A DNA stretch of 6,012 nt from JBDSKH01 sp050245915 (GTDB lineage: Bacteria; Actinomycetota; Actinomycetes; Actinomycetales; Microbacteriaceae), in NCBI GenBank assembly GCA_050245915.1, contig JBFWWZ010000084.1:1-6012 (forward strand). The letters are read 5' to 3'. Positions within the stretch are counted from its first letter, which is position 1; every line of letters begins with the position of its first letter. Made by a program: the position numbers and the translations under genes. This document shows positions 5,758 through 6,012 of this stretch, in pieces. The notes under the pieces were generated by a model, which did not search any database, was not told where the DNA came from, and worked only from the letters and a program-made list of their open reading frames with translations.

Positions 5758-6012
5758 ATGCCTGTGAACGTCGGCGACCGTGTCGGACACTACGAGCTCA
5801 CCGCGCTCCTCGGCGAGGGCGGCATGGGCCGGGTGTATCGGGCCACCGACTCGAAGCTGCGCCGCGACGTGGCCCTGAAGATGCTCCCCGGGAGCTTCCT
5901 CGACGACCGCGAGCGCGTCGCCCGCTTCGAGCGTGAGGCCCAGGTGCTGGCGGCGCTCAATCATCCCAACATCGCCGCCATCTACGGAGTGGAGGAAGCG
6001 GTCACCGACGGC
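5758..6012 (+). CDS. Hanks-type Ser/Thr protein kinase (PknB-like), N-terminal part
   Basis: The first 85 codons are present and the gene continues beyond the right edge. The protein begins MPVNVGDRVGHYELTALL and shows the N-lobe of a eukaryotic-like kinase: the glycine-rich loop GEGGMGRV (19-26), the ATP-binding lysine in VALK (Lys41), the helix-C glutamate in RFEREAQVL (Glu60) and LNHPNIAAIYG (68-77). The active-site loop lies outside the window, so activity cannot be judged. Proteins with this opening in Acidobacteriota are usually long, with a C-terminal membrane segment and TPR, WD40 or TolB-like repeats (general knowledge, not seen here). The start ATG is preceded by GGAG with a 7-base gap, and a TATAAT box lies 42 bases upstream. 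It is divergent from the protease and HD-GYP pair. Confidence 0.95.
   Translation, partial: MPVNVGDRVGHYELTALLGEGGMGRVYRATDSKLRRDVALKMLPGSFLDDRERVARFEREAQVLAALNHPNIAAIYGVEEAVTDG

Noticed and set aside
5393..5767. Small open frame on the plus strand in the divergent region
   Set aside because: It has no ribosome binding site and no recognisable sequence pattern, and it runs out of frame over the start of the kinase.
5476..5964. Minus-strand open frame across the kinase start
   Set aside because: It is opposite the clear kinase N-lobe, and the kinase has a -10 box and a ribosome binding site.

Overview
The window is high-GC bacterial DNA, roughly two-thirds G+C by eye. It holds four protein-coding genes and one broken gene, tightly packed on the minus strand except for the last. 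Three things suggest an Acidobacteriota-like soil or environmental bacterium: the Hanks-type kinase with a TATAAT-led start, the subtilase with C-terminal IWGD repeats, and the TAT-exported amino-acid-oxidase-like lipoprotein. This assignment is inference from family style and is not proven by the sequence.

Layout, read along the minus strand from right to left. At 5317-3497 lies a secreted subtilisin-like (S8) protease with an intact catalytic triad and seven tandem IWGD repeats at its C-terminus. Its stop codon overlaps, as GTGA, the GTG start of a 660-residue membrane protein (3500-1518). That protein carries about seven or eight transmembrane segments, a complete HD-GYP cyclic-di-GMP phosphodiesterase domain and a C-terminal GAF domain. 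A 153-base gap with a candidate promoter and a hairpin-rich leader follows. Next comes a TAT-signal FAD oxidoreductase of the D-amino-acid-oxidase family (1364-192) whose signature blocks are in circularly permuted order. After 36 bases comes the start of a GSX10DXD nucleotidyltransferase of the MntA/MNT type, which has a frameshift just before the GS motif and runs off the left edge (155-1).

On the plus strand, a Ser/Thr protein kinase begins at 5758 and runs off the right edge. Between it and the protease is a 440-base divergent intergenic region (5318-5757). It holds a perfect -10 box for the kinase, a 17-base perfect palindrome, a 10-base palindrome and a weak ECF-sigma-like promoter candidate, but no convincing gene.

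How the genes may work together: protease and HD-GYP protein are almost certainly co-transcribed and translationally coupled. This suggests that an exported protease and a membrane-bound c-di-GMP hydrolase belong to one process, such as matrix or surface remodelling. The divergent kinase may share regulatory sites with them. The oxidoreductase probably has its own promoter. The most unusual items are the permuted exported oxidase, the protease repeat tail with its coupled HD-GYP partner, and the frameshifted nucleotidyltransferase.
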